Below, in pieces: positions 1 to 8,885 of a stretch of 64,000 bases of DNA (position 1 is the stretch's first letter; the number at the start of each line of letters is the position of its first letter). This DNA is from DAIDKA01 sp035487155 (lineage in GTDB: Bacteria > Pseudomonadota > Gammaproteobacteria > Steroidobacterales > Steroidobacteraceae), in contig DATHMK010000023.1 in NCBI GenBank assembly GCA_035487155.1, positions 1-64,000 of the forward strand. The letters run 5' to 3'. Under the pieces are notes generated by a model, which was not told the origin of the DNA, ran no database searches, and worked only from the letters and a program-made list of their open reading frames with translations. The position numbers were made by a program, and so were the translations under genes.

Positions 1-1
1 G

Positions 2-133
2 AAGCCCGCCACGAAGGCGCGTGAGGGCGTGAATCCGTTCACTGGCGAGAAGATGACGTTCAAGGCGAAGCCCGCGAGCAAGAAAGTGCGCGTGCTGCCG
101 CTGAAGAGCCTGAAGAGCATGGTGAATTCCTGA
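2..133 (+). CDS. HU-like DNA-binding protein (C-terminal fragment)
   Basis: Only the last 43 codons are in the window; the gene begins upstream. The visible part contains a GVNPFTGEKMTFKAKPASKK segment, matching the DNA-binding arm of the HU/IHF family (compare the G-RNP-TGE--KI-A motif of HU), and ends in a basic and hydrophobic tail. HU-type proteins bind and bend DNA in the nucleoid. The missing N-terminus prevents assignment to a subfamily. A strong inverted repeat lies 30 bases after the stop. Confidence 0.75.
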   Translation, partial: KPATKAREGVNPFTGEKMTFKAKPASKKVRVLPLKSLKSMVNS

Positions 134-163
134 TCCACCGACCTGGTGGCTGAATTCTCAAAT

Positions 164-194
164 GGCCCGGGTCAGCGTGGAGCTTACCCGGGCC
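164..194. terminator. Bidirectional rho-independent terminator
   Basis: A perfect inverted repeat, GGCCCGGGT at 164-172 and ACCCGGGCC at 186-194, is followed by TTTGATTT on the plus strand. It lies between the convergent HU-like gene and the hydrolase gene; the hydrolase stop codon (186-184) is inside the right arm. Confidence 0.7.
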
Positions 195-834
195 TTTGAT
201 TTAGAAAGGCCGTCACGTGCTGGTGCAGCTCGGGCAGACGGCCGTGGAAGAAATGACCCGCTCCGGGCAGCACCTGGAGCGTCGGCGCCGGATCAAGGCC
301 GCGCGCCCAGTCCAGCATGCGCTGCGGGGATACCACCTCATCCGCATCGCCCAGCAGCACCAGCCACGATCCCGCGGGCGTCACGGCGCCGACCTCGATG
401 CGATCCACGGCCGGTGCCACCGCCACCAGCCCCGCCGGGGGCGCCGCCACGCTCGCCCGGACCGCCACAGCGGCCCCGAAGGAGAATCCCGCCAGCCACA
501 GCCGCGCCTGGGGCCAGCGTTGCCGCCCATAGCGCACCACCGCCAGCGCATCCTGCACCTCGCCTGCGCCGCCATCATGGGTGCCGGCACTGGCACCCAC
601 GCCGCGGAAATTGAATCGCAGGCTCGGCATGCCCGAGTCGTTGCAGGCACGCGCGAGGGTGTGCACCACCTTGTTGGACAAGGTCCCGCCGAACAGCGGG
701 TGCGGATGACACACGACCGCGAAGGCGCCCGGCGCCGCCGGATCCACGCCGCCGAGCCGGGGAAAGTCCAGGCGCGCCTCGAGTTCACCCGCGGGGCCCG
801 CCAGCAGCAGGCTCTGCGCCTGCAGGGCGTTCAC
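184..834 (-). CDS. Alpha/beta hydrolase
   Basis: This 216-residue protein has the features of the small dienelactone-hydrolase-like alpha/beta hydrolases. An HPHPLFGG segment forms the oxyanion region after the first strands. GFSFGAAV is the nucleophile elbow (G-x-S-x-G) with the catalytic serine. LGDADEVV supplies the acid and PGAGHFF the catalytic histidine. No signal peptide is present, so it is probably cytoplasmic; the substrate is unknown. The GTG start at 834 overlaps the htpG stop (GTGA), so translation is probably coupled to htpG. A longer reading through htpG is possible in frame but would be an artefact. Confidence 0.85.
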   Translation of the reverse strand: MNALQAQSLLLAGPAGELEARLDFPRLGGVDPAAPGAFAVVCHPHPLFGGTLSNKVVHTLARACNDSGMPSLRFNFRGVGASAGTHDGGAGEVQDALAVVRYGRQRWPQARLWLAGFSFGAAVAVRASVAAPPAGLVAVAPAVDRIEVGAVTPAGSWLVLLGDADEVVSPQRMLDWARGLDPAPTLQVLPGAGHFFHGRLPELHQHVTAFLNQRPG

Positions 835-2747
835 GCGCCCGCGGGCACGGCCAGACGCACCAGCAGCCGGTTCAGGCGCCGCACATAGTCCGCCGGGTTC
901 ACCAGCTGGCCCCCTTCGGACAGCGCCGCCTGGTCGTACAGCAGCTGCGCAAGTTCGCCGAAAGCCGCCGCGTCGCTCATGCCTTCCAGATGGCGCACGA
1001 TGGCATGGTCCACATTCAGCTCCAGCACCGGCTTGGTCTCCGGCAGCTTCTGGCCCTGCGCCTCCAGAATGCGGCGCATGGCCGCGCCGAGGTCGCGTTC
1101 GCCCATCACCAGGCAGGACGGTGAGTCCGTCAGGCGCGAGGCCACGCGCACTTCGGCGACCCGCTCCCCAAGGGCTTCCTTGACGCGCTTGAACAGGTCC
1201 TGGTGCTCCTTGAGTTGCTCTTCGGCCTTGGCACGGCCGCTCTCGGAGGCCAGCGCTCCGAGCTCCAGGTCGCCACGGGCGGCATCCTTGAAGGACTTGC
1301 CCTCGAAGCCCTCGACCTGCCCCATCACCCACTCATCGACGCGCTCGGACATCAGCAGCACTTCGATGCCGAGCGCCTTGAGCTGCTCGATATGCGGGCT
1401 GCTGCGCGCCGCGGCGACGCTGTCGGCGATCACGTAGTAGATCTTCTCCTGGCCGCTCTTCATGCGGCCCAGGTAGTCCTTGAGGCCCACCGTGGGGGTG
1501 TCCTCGGCCTCGTGGGTGCTGGCAAAGCGCAGCAGCGGCAGGATCTTGTCCCGATTGGCGTAGTCCTCGGCCAGGCCCTCCTTGAGCACCGTGCCGAACT
1601 CCTTCCAGAAGGTCGCGTACTTGGCCGGCTCATCGCTGGCGAGCTTGGCCAGCAGTTCCAGCACCCGGCGGGTCAGGCCACCCTTCATGGCCTCCACGTC
1701 GGCGTCCTGCTGCAGCAGTTCGCGCGAGACATTCAGCGGCAGATCGCTCGAGTCGATCACGCCCTTGATGAAGCGCAGGTACAGCGGCAGGAACTGCTCG
1801 GCGTCGTCCATGATGAATACGCGGCGCACGTACAGCTTCAGGCCCCGGGCGGCATCCCGGTGCCACAGGTCGAAGGGCGCGCGGCCGGGCACGTACAGCA
1901 GGCTGGTGTAGTCGCGCTTGCCCTCGACCTTGTTGTGGCTCCACGCCAGGGGCGCGGTGGGATCGTGGGCGATGTGCTCGAAGAACTGCTGGTATTCCTC
2001 GTCCTTGATGTCGGTCCGGGGGCGGGTCCACAGGGCGCGGGCCTGGTTGACGGCCTCGAAGGGCGCCTCCGCGGCGGCTTCCTCCTTCTTGGCGCCCGCG
2101 GCCTCCTTGCGCATCAGCACCGGGAAGCTCAGGTGATCCGAGTAGCGGTGGATGAGCGAGCGCAGTCGCCAGCTGTCGGCGAACTCGCGGCAATCGGCCT
2201 TCAGGTGCAGGATGATGGTGGTACCGCGCTGCGGCAGCTCCACGGCCTGGACCGTGAACTGGCCATCGGCGCTGGATTCCCAGCGCACCCCCTCGCCCGC
2301 CGCGGTTCCGGCCTTGCGCGTGAGCACTTCGACGCGTTCGGCCACTATGAATGCCGAGTAGAAGCCCACGCCGAACTGCCCGATCAGCTGTGAGTCCTTC
2401 TGCTGGTCCCCGGAGAGGGATTTGAAGAACTCGGCGGTTCCGGAGCGCGCGATGGTGCCGAGATTGGCGATCGCCTCCTCGCGGCTCATCCCGATGCCGT
2501 TGTCGCGGATTTTCAAGGTCCCGGCGGCCGTATCGCCCTCCACCCAGATCGCCAGCTCGGGGTCGTCCGCCAGCAGCGTCGGGTTCGCGATCGCCTCGAA
2601 GCGCAGCCGGTCGTTGGCATCCGAGGCATTGGAGATCAGTTCCCGCAGGAAGATCTCCTTGTGGCTGTACAGGGAATGGATCATCAGCTGCATCAGCTGA
2701 CTTACCTCGGCCTGGAAGCCGAGCGTGGTTTTCTGGTCTTCAGTCAT
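831..2747 (-). CDS. htpG: Molecular chaperone HtpG (Hsp90)
   Basis: Cytosolic Hsp90 chaperone of 638 residues, the usual length. The N-terminus has the family signature of a GF-AEV-QLM-LMIHSLYS-KEIFLRELISNASDA block, which supplies the Glu and Asn of the ATP site. IRDNGIGM and GQFGVGFYSAFIVA are further ATP-lid motifs, and the middle domain contains the SSDLPLNVSRE segment. I chose the ATG at 2747, which has an AGGA 7 nt upstream; a TTG two codons earlier is in frame. The gene is followed by an overlapping hydrolase gene. A sigma-32-type promoter lies 40-65 nt upstream. Confidence 0.97.
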   Translation of the reverse strand: MTEDQKTTLGFQAEVSQLMQLMIHSLYSHKEIFLRELISNASDANDRLRFEAIANPTLLADDPELAIWVEGDTAAGTLKIRDNGIGMSREEAIANLGTIARSGTAEFFKSLSGDQQKDSQLIGQFGVGFYSAFIVAERVEVLTRKAGTAAGEGVRWESSADGQFTVQAVELPQRGTTIILHLKADCREFADSWRLRSLIHRYSDHLSFPVLMRKEAAGAKKEEAAAEAPFEAVNQARALWTRPRTDIKDEEYQQFFEHIAHDPTAPLAWSHNKVEGKRDYTSLLYVPGRAPFDLWHRDAARGLKLYVRRVFIMDDAEQFLPLYLRFIKGVIDSSDLPLNVSRELLQQDADVEAMKGGLTRRVLELLAKLASDEPAKYATFWKEFGTVLKEGLAEDYANRDKILPLLRFASTHEAEDTPTVGLKDYLGRMKSGQEKIYYVIADSVAAARSSPHIEQLKALGIEVLLMSERVDEWVMGQVEGFEGKSFKDAARGDLELGALASESGRAKAEEQLKEHQDLFKRVKEALGERVAEVRVASRLTDSPSCLVMGERDLGAAMRRILEAQGQKLPETKPVLELNVDHAIVRHLEGMSDAAAFGELAQLLYDQAALSEGGQLVNPADYVRRLNRLLVRLAVPAGA

Positions 2748-2784
2748 GCGCAATCCTGCCGATCAATCGGTTGAGCAGGCGTGC

Positions 2785-2813
2785 ATCTTGGGTATCCCGG
2801 CGGATTTTTCAAG
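2785..2813 (-). promoter_or_regulatory. Sigma-32-type heat-shock promoter of htpG
   Basis: On the minus strand, CTTGAAA (2813-2807) is followed after 14 bases by CCCAAGAT (2792-2785). This closely fits the RpoH consensus CTTGAAA-N11-16-CCCCATnT. A CCCGGC/GCCGGG inverted repeat (2796-2801 and 2813-2818) flanks the spacer. Confidence 0.75.
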
Positions 2814-3025
2814 CCGGGAGGGCGTTTTTTTACAGTTACCAGCGCGGATTCAGGCGCATCACGGCTCGGGACACCAGGCAGCGGCTCACGCCCAGCAGGT
2901 CATCGATTTCGTCCCAGAGCAACAGCAGTCGTTCCATGGGCTCAGACTACAAATTCAATGTGACATCCGGCGTGCGTCAGATCTCATCTTGCGGCGGTAC
3001 TGCCACCCCAGTACCCTGTGAATCC

Positions 3026-3733
3026 ATGCAGCGCATTGTCGTCCTGAACCCCAAGGGCGGGTCCGGCAAGACGACCATCGCCGTGAATCTGGCCGGCTAC
3101 TATGCCTCGCGTGGCATGAAGCCGGTGATCATGGATTATGACCCGCAGGGGTCCTCCGGGCGGTGGGTGTCGAGACGCGATCCGGCTCGTCCCAGGGTGT
3201 ATCTGATCTCGGCGCATGAGCGCAATCCGCGTATGACGCGGACCTTCCAGCTGCGTCCGCCGGCGGATACGACCCATATCATCCTGGATACGCCGGCCGC
3301 CGTGACCGGTCAGACCATGATCGAGCTGACGCGCGATGCGAACAAGATCCTGGTCCCGGTGCTGCCCTCGGACATCGACATCCACGCCTGCTCGCGCTGC
3401 ATCCGGGATCTGCTGCTGGTGGCCAAGATCCGCCGCAACGACAACCGGCTCGCGGTCATCGCCAACCGGGTGAAGGTCAATACCCTGATCTACCAGTCCC
3501 TGCTGCGCTTCCTGGAAACCCTCGGCATTCCCATCGTGGCCAGCCTGCGCGACTCGCAGAACTACATTCGCGCCGCGGAAACCGGCGCCGGCATCCATGA
3601 AATGAAGGACCACCAGGTCCACGAGGACACCAAGGCCTGGGAATCGCTCACCGCGTGGCTCGAGAGCACGGTTGTTCCGCAGAAATCCGTGTCCCTCGAG
3701 GTGACGCCCGAAGCGGAAGCCGAAATCGTCTAG
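3026..3733 (+). CDS. ParA/MinD-like P-loop ATPase (orphan)
   Basis: This 235-residue protein begins with the deviant Walker A motif of the ParA/MinD family (PKGGSGKTT, residues 9-17). It continues with MDYDPQG (switch region) and HIILDTP (Walker B). Such ATPases position DNA or protein cargo by ATP-dependent dimerisation. No parB lies next to it: the neighbour is a convergent 78-residue gene, and the nearest ParB-domain gene is 7 kb away and unlinked. I used the ATG that fits the family N-terminus (MQRIVVLNPKGG). It lacks a clear Shine-Dalgarno, and an in-frame ATG at 2936 is an alternative. The role is probably cargo positioning, not plasmid partition. Confidence 0.85.
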   Translation: MQRIVVLNPKGGSGKTTIAVNLAGYYASRGMKPVIMDYDPQGSSGRWVSRRDPARPRVYLISAHERNPRMTRTFQLRPPADTTHIILDTPAAVTGQTMIELTRDANKILVPVLPSDIDIHACSRCIRDLLLVAKIRRNDNRLAVIANRVKVNTLIYQSLLRFLETLGIPIVASLRDSQNYIRAAETGAGIHEMKDHQVHEDTKAWESLTAWLESTVVPQKSVSLEVTPEAEAEIV

Positions 3734-3737
3734 AACG

Positions 3738-3974
3738 CTACTTGCGCTTCGACTCCGGCTCCTGCTCCCACGATCCCTTCACCTGATCGGCCCAGCTTTT
3801 GTAGTTGGTCCAGGTGTAGAGGTTGCGGGTGATCGCGGCATGGCGCGTGCGCGCCCGCTGCATGCGATCCAGCCACGAGCCATACGCCTCCGTACCGGCC
3901 ATGGGGGGTGCCATGGTGGCGGCCTCTGCCGGAGCTCCTAGGGGGTCACCCCTGGTCCTGTCTGATGAGTTCAT
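3738..3974 (-). CDS. Small hypothetical protein next to ParA-like gene
   Basis: I do not recognise this 78-residue protein. It starts at an ATG preceded by AGGAG with 8-nt spacing, which supports it being real. It has no signal peptide or membrane segment. The N-terminal third is Ala/Pro-rich, followed by a basic, aromatic C-terminal half (YGSWLDRMQRAR, NLYTWTNYKSWADQV) ending in KRK. Its stop lies 4 bases from the stop of the convergent ParA-like gene. The basic tail might bind nucleic acid or a partner, but this is a guess. Confidence 0.6.
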   Translation of the reverse strand: MNSSDRTRGDPLGAPAEAATMAPPMAGTEAYGSWLDRMQRARTRHAAITRNLYTWTNYKSWADQVKGSWEQEPESKRK

Positions 3975-4107
3975 TCAGCAACTCCTAAAGTGGTTACCAG
4001 CAGCGTACGGAGTTGGAGCGCTTTACCTACAGGAACTGGGTCACACCGATCAGTGGCGGTGCATATCGCTGCGCGGCAAGTGCTGCGAAGTGCGGATGCG
4101 GTGCCGC

Positions 4108-4125
4108 CATAACGCAAACGTTATG
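4108..4125. repeat. Inverted repeat after ppnN
   Basis: CATAACG-caaa-CGTTATG forms a perfect 7-bp stem with a 4-base loop directly after the ppnN stop codon. It has no T-tract on the minus strand, so it may be a weak terminator or an mRNA 3' stabiliser. Confidence 0.4.
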
Positions 4126-5517
4126 TTACGCGACCAGCCGGTAGCAGGGCTTGTACACCGAGCCCGGCAGTTTCATGCGCCCCTGGGCCACGAAGGCGGT
4201 GAGCAGCTCATCCAGCAGACGCATGACGTTCTGGTCGCCGCTGAGCTCGTACGGGCCTTGGCGTTCGATGGCCTGCACGCCGTAGTCCTTCACATTGCCG
4301 GTGACGATGCCCGAGAAGGCGCGGCGCAGGTTCGCGGCCAGCATATGCACCGGCTGCGCGCGCGACAGCACCAGCGAGCGCATCGACTCGTGCGAGACCT
4401 GGAACGGTCGCTGCAGCTCGATGCCCACCGAAAGCTGCCAGTTGAAGTTGTAGGAATCGCTGCGTTCGCGACGCGAGGCGCGCACCGCCTCCATCCCCAG
4501 GACCATGCGCCGGGCCACGGCCGGCGGATCATCGATGATCACTTCCAGCCGCCGCACCGCCTCGCGACCCAGTGTCGCCTCCACGAAATGCAGGATGCGT
4601 TCGAAGTATCCGGCGCTGGCGGCCGGCCCGGTGAGCACCACGGGGAAGGGCTGGCTGGCGTTGGCCGGGTCCAGCAGCAATCCGGTGAGGTAGAGGATTT
4701 CCTCGGCCGTGCCCGCACCGCCCGGGAACACCACGATCCCGTGACCCATGCGCACGAAGGCTTCGAGGCGCTTTTCGATGTCCGGCAGGATCACCAGCTG
4801 GCTGACGATGGGATTCGGCGGCTCCGCGGCGATGATACCCGGCTCGGTGAGGCCGATGTAGCGGCTTTGCATGGCCCGCTGCTTGGCATGGCCGATGGTC
4901 GCCCCCTTCATCGGGCCCTTCATGGCGCCGGGTCCGCAGCCGGTGCACACATCCAGGCCGCGCAGCCCCATCTCGTAGCCGACTTTCTTGGTGTAGTGGT
5001 ATTCGTCATCGCCGATGGAATGCCCGCCCCAGCACACCACCAGGTTCGGATAGCCCTTGAATTCCAGCGCCCGGGCGTTGCGCAGGATGCGAAACACCGT
5101 GTTGGTGACGGCCCCGGAATCGGTGAGCGACATCACCCGGCTGTCGATGATTTCACCGGCGATGTAGATGACATCGCGCAGCACCGCGAACAGGTGCTCC
5201 TTGATGCCGCGGATCATCTCCCCGTCGACAAAGGCGGTGGCCGGGGCGTTGCGCACCTCCAGCTTGATGCCGCGCGCGTGACGCACGACCTCGATGTGGA
5301 AGTCCGCGTAGCGCTCCAGGATCTCCTTGGCATTGTCGGTATCGTTGCCGGTATTGAGCACCGCCAGGGCGCATTTGCGGAACAGGCCGTAAAGCCCGCT
5401 GTGGCTGGTATCCAGCAGCTTGGTGATCTCCTCCTGGGACAGGTTCTCGAGGCTGCCGCGGGGCGCAACCAGTGCGTCGACCGAATCCGGGATGATGCTG
5501 CTACTGCTGGTGTTCAC
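4126..5517 (-). CDS. ppnN: Pyrimidine/purine nucleotide 5'-monophosphate nucleosidase (LOG family)
   Basis: At 463 residues it matches the length of Escherichia coli PpnN (YgdH), which hydrolyses nucleoside monophosphates to base plus ribose 5-phosphate and, in E. coli, responds to (p)ppGpp. The LOG-family nucleotide-binding core is visible: VVCWGGHSI near 161-169, GLDVCTGCGPGAMKGPMKGA near 187-206, and PGGAGTAEE at 265-273. The extended N- and C-terminal parts distinguish it from short LOG proteins of about 190 residues. The start codon read here is GTG at 5517. The gene lies 19 bp downstream of the L,D-transpeptidase gene on the same strand. Confidence 0.92.
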   Translation of the reverse strand: MNTSSSSIIPDSVDALVAPRGSLENLSQEEITKLLDTSHSGLYGLFRKCALAVLNTGNDTDNAKEILERYADFHIEVVRHARGIKLEVRNAPATAFVDGEMIRGIKEHLFAVLRDVIYIAGEIIDSRVMSLTDSGAVTNTVFRILRNARALEFKGYPNLVVCWGGHSIGDDEYHYTKKVGYEMGLRGLDVCTGCGPGAMKGPMKGATIGHAKQRAMQSRYIGLTEPGIIAAEPPNPIVSQLVILPDIEKRLEAFVRMGHGIVVFPGGAGTAEEILYLTGLLLDPANASQPFPVVLTGPAASAGYFERILHFVEATLGREAVRRLEVIIDDPPAVARRMVLGMEAVRASRRERSDSYNFNWQLSVGIELQRPFQVSHESMRSLVLSRAQPVHMLAANLRRAFSGIVTGNVKDYGVQAIERQGPYELSGDQNVMRLLDELLTAFVAQGRMKLPGSVYKPCYRLVA

Positions 5518-5536
5518 TAGACCTGAGGGAAGCCGG

Positions 5537-6130
5537 CTACGGCAGGATGTCGATGGGGATGTCCTGTGGGGTCATCAGCCAGATCTCCAGCATGTCGGAG
5601 TCTGACACGGCGATGCAGCCGTCGGTCCAGTCGCGCTTCTCATAGTAAGTCGGTTCCCGGCGCAGTTCGTTCGGCAGGCCGTGGATCATGATCGCGCCGC
5701 CGGGCGTGAGCCGGTTGCGCCGTGCGCGCTGCAGATCCTTGTCGTTGGGGTAGGACACCTGGATCGACAGGAAGTACTCGCTATGGGGGTTGCGACGGGT
5801 CAGCTGATAATGGCCCTCGGGCGTGCGCGAGTCACCCTCCTGCTCCTTGGGGCCGACCGGATTCAGTCCCAGCGCGACGCGGTAGGAACGCAGCACCGTA
5901 TCCCCGTGCATCAGGTACATGCGCCGCTCGGACTTGCGCACCACGACGCGGTCGGCCAGCAGCGGCTCCGAACCGCTGCTGGCATCGCCGCTGCCGGAGC
6001 CGCTTTGCTGATGTGCCGTTTCCTTGCTCGGGCTCTGCGGCTTGCCATAGGCGAAGGCCAGGCTCGCCGCCGCGCCCAGCGCCAAAGCCAGAAGCAACGC
6101 GAGAAACTTCACGTTCGGACGATCACACAT
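5537..6130 (-). CDS. L,D-transpeptidase (YkuD domain), exported
   Basis: The 197-residue protein has an N-terminal hydrophobic segment (residues 8-27) acting as signal peptide or anchor, a Gly/Ser linker, and a YkuD domain. The active-site signature is present as IMIHG with His150 and, 22 residues later, DGC with Cys172. Such enzymes make 3-3 peptidoglycan cross-links or attach proteins to peptidoglycan in the periplasm. The catalytic loop reads TDGCIAVSD instead of the common S-HGC-R-N form, as in the YafK-like branch. A TATACT hexamer ends 7 bases before the ATG, and no Shine-Dalgarno is visible. Confidence 0.88.
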   Translation of the reverse strand: MCDRPNVKFLALLLALALGAAASLAFAYGKPQSPSKETAHQQSGSGSGDASSGSEPLLADRVVVRKSERRMYLMHGDTVLRSYRVALGLNPVGPKEQEGDSRTPEGHYQLTRRNPHSEYFLSIQVSYPNDKDLQRARRNRLTPGGAIMIHGLPNELRREPTYYEKRDWTDGCIAVSDSDMLEIWLMTPQDIPIDILP

Positions 6131-6214
6131 AATCGGCAGTATATGGGTTAGGGGTCCGGCGGCGAAGTGCAGCCGTCACAACGGCCGCGCCTGGCGCCAT
6201 TTGCCGACAGTGTC

Positions 6215-8743
6215 TCAATTGTCGCTGCCGGCATTGCCGAGATCTTCCACGCGCGGTAGCACGATCTGGGTACCGGCCCTGAGCTCATCGAACGCCACGT
6301 CCGGATTGTACTGCTGCAGCAGCCACGCCGGCAGATCACCGAAACGATGCGCCAGGTTCCACAGCGAATCCCCGGCCCGCGCCACGTGCACCTGGGTGCC
6401 TGAAATACGGTGCGAGGCGAAGTAGGCCGCCTGCAGCTGCCGATGATAGTCGCGGCGCTGTGTTTCAAACTTCTCGTGGGTGCTGTTGGCGAAATCAAGC
6501 TTCAGCTTGTGCCCGATCCGCACCGCGCCCCTGCCCCGCAGGTGATTCAAGGCGCGCAGCCGCGCGGGGCTGATATCCAGCCACCCGGCATAGGCGCCCA
6601 GGGTCTCGGTGGGCGCCACCACGATGCTGTCATCGGCCGCCACGGAATAGTCCGTGGCATCGGCGTTGTCAGTGGACACCACCGAAGTGGGCCCGAGGCC
6701 GGGGGTGAGTTCCTCGGCCTGCTTGGCCGATACCGGCTGGGTCACCGCGAGCGGCTTGTCCTGCGCCACCGCGCGCGCATCCTGCTCGCTCTCCTGCTGC
6801 GCGACCTGCGGCGACACGCCACCGGCAATGGTCTCCGGCTCGACATCCGGCGCCACCGGGGTTGCCGAGGGTGCGGTATTGGCCGCAACGGCCACGCTGC
6901 CCGGGGCCGCGGCGTCCGTGACCGACGCCGCCGGCGGCGCGGCGGAGACTTCCGGTGCCACAGCAGGACTGGCTGCATCGGGTGTATTGGCCGCCACCAC
7001 GGCCGGCGCGCTGCTGGTTTCGGGCGCCGCCGGGGTTGGCGTGGGCTGTGAGCTTGCCGCTACCGCAACGGGTGAGCTGGAGAGGCTGCTCGGGGCAGAG
7101 GCGGCCGGCTCGGCAGTTGCGGCCTCCTCGGCCGGGTGATCGACGTGCACGGCGGCCACGCGCACCGGGTTGGCTTCGGGGACGCGCAGATAGCGGCCGG
7201 GCCGCAGGCGCGTGCGCGCGCTGATGCCGTTGAGGCGCGCAAGCTCGCCGGGCTTCATGCCGTAGTCGCCGGCGATACTGGCCAGGGTCTCCCCCTTCAT
7301 GACCTTGCGACGCTCCGGCACGGTCTGCCGGGCCTGCAGGTCCGAGGGCGAGAGGCGCTGTGCCAGAAGCTCGCTGGTCCACTCCGGGCCGCTCACCGGC
7401 AGGCGCAGCACGTAGCCCTTGGGGACCCGGCGCCGGCCTTCCCAGCAGGCCGGCAGCAGCGCGGGATTCAGGCGGCGCAGCTGGTCCGCATTGATGTGCA
7501 AGGCGTGCGTGAGCGCGCTCACCGTCACGAACCCCGGCATGGTCACGTCACGGAACTTCGCCTCGGGCTCGCGCTTGATGGGGCCGAAATACTTCTCCGG
7601 GTCCTTGTCCACCGTGAGCGCGGCCAGGAATGACACATAGTAGTTGCGGGAGGCGAAGCCGAAACTCGGGCTGTGGTAGTTGCGCACCACCATCACGATG
7701 TCGTCGGTCCGCAGCTGCTCCTTGGCGCGCCGCATGCCCTCGGCCCCGTGGTTGTAGGCGGTCAAGGCCAGCGGCCAAGTGCCCAGCAGCCGGTAATTGA
7801 AGCTCAGCAGTTGCGCTGCGGCCTCGGTGCTGCGGAACGGATCCATGCGATCGTCCACGGCCGAATCGATGCGCATGTAGCGCCGACCCGTGGAACGCAT
7901 GAACTGCCACATGCCCGCCGCCCCGGCCTTGGAATACGCGGCCGCGTTGAAGGAGGATTCCACGTGCGGCAGCACCCCCAGCTCGGTTGGCAGGCCAAGG
8001 TCCGACAGGGTCTGCTCGATATGCGTCTGCCACAGCCCCGAGCGCACCAGGCCCTCGCGAAACCGGTCGGACTGGCCCAGCTGGAAGCGGATGTCCTCCA
8101 CTGCGCCGAGCACCCGGGCCGGTGTATAGGCATCGCCCCACATGTCGCGGATGTGCTGATCCTCCGGCGACAGCGGCCCGGTGGCATGCGCGATGCGCTT
8201 GAGCGCGGCGACGATCTGCTCGCGATGACTTTCAACCAGTCGCTCGCGCTGCCGGGCCGACATGCCCGGGTCGAACTGAATCGTCTCGTAGACCACACCC
8301 AGGTTGTACTGGTCGTGCAGGAAGCCGGCATTGGTGCCGATTTCGGTATAGACGCGGATCCAGAAGTTCACGTCGCGATCGAGGGCGGGCGGCTGCGGAA
8401 AATTCCTGTCGAGCACCCGCGGTGCCGGTGATGTGCTCGCCGGCGGCGGCCCCCCGGTGAGGGTCGGCGGGGTCGCAGGCGCGGGCGCCGTGCCGGGCTC
8501 GCCAGCCGGTGGGGCGGCCGGCGTCGGCGCGCTACTGGGCGCGGGTGGCGTGAAGGGTTCCAAGCCTGGCGCCGCTGAGGCGGTCGTCGGCGAACTCTGC
8601 ACCGGCGTTGCGGGTGCCGAAACCGGGACGGGAGCGCTCGCAGGCTTCGACTTGTGTGGGGTCGTCGAACAGCCGGCGCCGCACATCACGAGCGCCGCGA
8701 GCAGGGCCGGCGCCCAGGCGCCGTGGTTGCGTGTCGGTTGCAT
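6215..8743 (-). CDS. mltD: Membrane-bound lytic murein transglycosylase D-like protein with LysM repeats
   Basis: 842 residues. An N-terminal signal with CGAGC (Cys21/Cys25) suggests a lipoprotein. A Pro/Ala/Ser-rich linker (30-108) precedes the catalytic SLT domain: HVESSFN with Glu262 as probable acid, then SKAGAAGMWQFM and LALTAYNHGAEGM, which are typical MltD motifs. A degenerate LysM-like segment (about 400-450) and a clear LysM (476-522) follow. After a low-complexity Ala/Pro/Val stretch of about 170 residues (530-700) come a weak LysM (700-750) and a final LysM (784-832). It should cleave peptidoglycan glycan strands at the outer membrane. Ordinary MltD proteins are about 450-550 residues, so the extra linker and repeats are notable. 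Confidence 0.9.
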   Translation of the reverse strand: MQPTRNHGAWAPALLAALVMCGAGCSTTPHKSKPASAPVPVSAPATPVQSSPTTASAAPGLEPFTPPAPSSAPTPAAPPAGEPGTAPAPATPPTLTGGPPPASTSPAPRVLDRNFPQPPALDRDVNFWIRVYTEIGTNAGFLHDQYNLGVVYETIQFDPGMSARQRERLVESHREQIVAALKRIAHATGPLSPEDQHIRDMWGDAYTPARVLGAVEDIRFQLGQSDRFREGLVRSGLWQTHIEQTLSDLGLPTELGVLPHVESSFNAAAYSKAGAAGMWQFMRSTGRRYMRIDSAVDDRMDPFRSTEAAAQLLSFNYRLLGTWPLALTAYNHGAEGMRRAKEQLRTDDIVMVVRNYHSPSFGFASRNYYVSFLAALTVDKDPEKYFGPIKREPEAKFRDVTMPGFVTVSALTHALHINADQLRRLNPALLPACWEGRRRVPKGYVLRLPVSGPEWTSELLAQRLSPSDLQARQTVPERRKVMKGETLASIAGDYGMKPGELARLNGISARTRLRPGRYLRVPEANPVRVAAVHVDHPAEEAATAEPAASAPSSLSSSPVAVAASSQPTPTPAAPETSSAPAVVAANTPDAASPAVAPEVSAAPPAASVTDAAAPGSVAVAANTAPSATPVAPDVEPETIAGGVSPQVAQQESEQDARAVAQDKPLAVTQPVSAKQAEELTPGLGPTSVVSTDNADATDYSVAADDSIVVAPTETLGAYAGWLDISPARLRALNHLRGRGAVRIGHKLKLDFANSTHEKFETQRRDYHRQLQAAYFASHRISGTQVHVARAGDSLWNLAHRFGDLPAWLLQQYNPDVAFDELRAGTQIVLPRVEDLGNAGSDN

Positions 8744-8885
8744 TTACACCCCAGCCAACACGTCAATTACTATGTATATCAATATCTTACTCGAAGTATA
8801 GGGTGTCGGTCCGGTGGCCGTCGGAGGAAATGCTGTCGAAGATTTTGACACCACCGAACGCACCGCACCAACCGAACCGGTGTTC

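Noticed and set aside
835..1332. Long in-frame N-terminal extension of the hydrolase gene inside htpG
   Set aside because: The extension reads antiparallel frames of htpG codons, is Arg/Gly-rich and has no domain. The GTGA-overlapping start at 834 fits the hydrolase fold.
1203..2393. Large plus-strand open frame opposite htpG
   Set aside because: It is a mirror of htpG codon usage in high-GC DNA; no domain is recognisable and htpG is certain.
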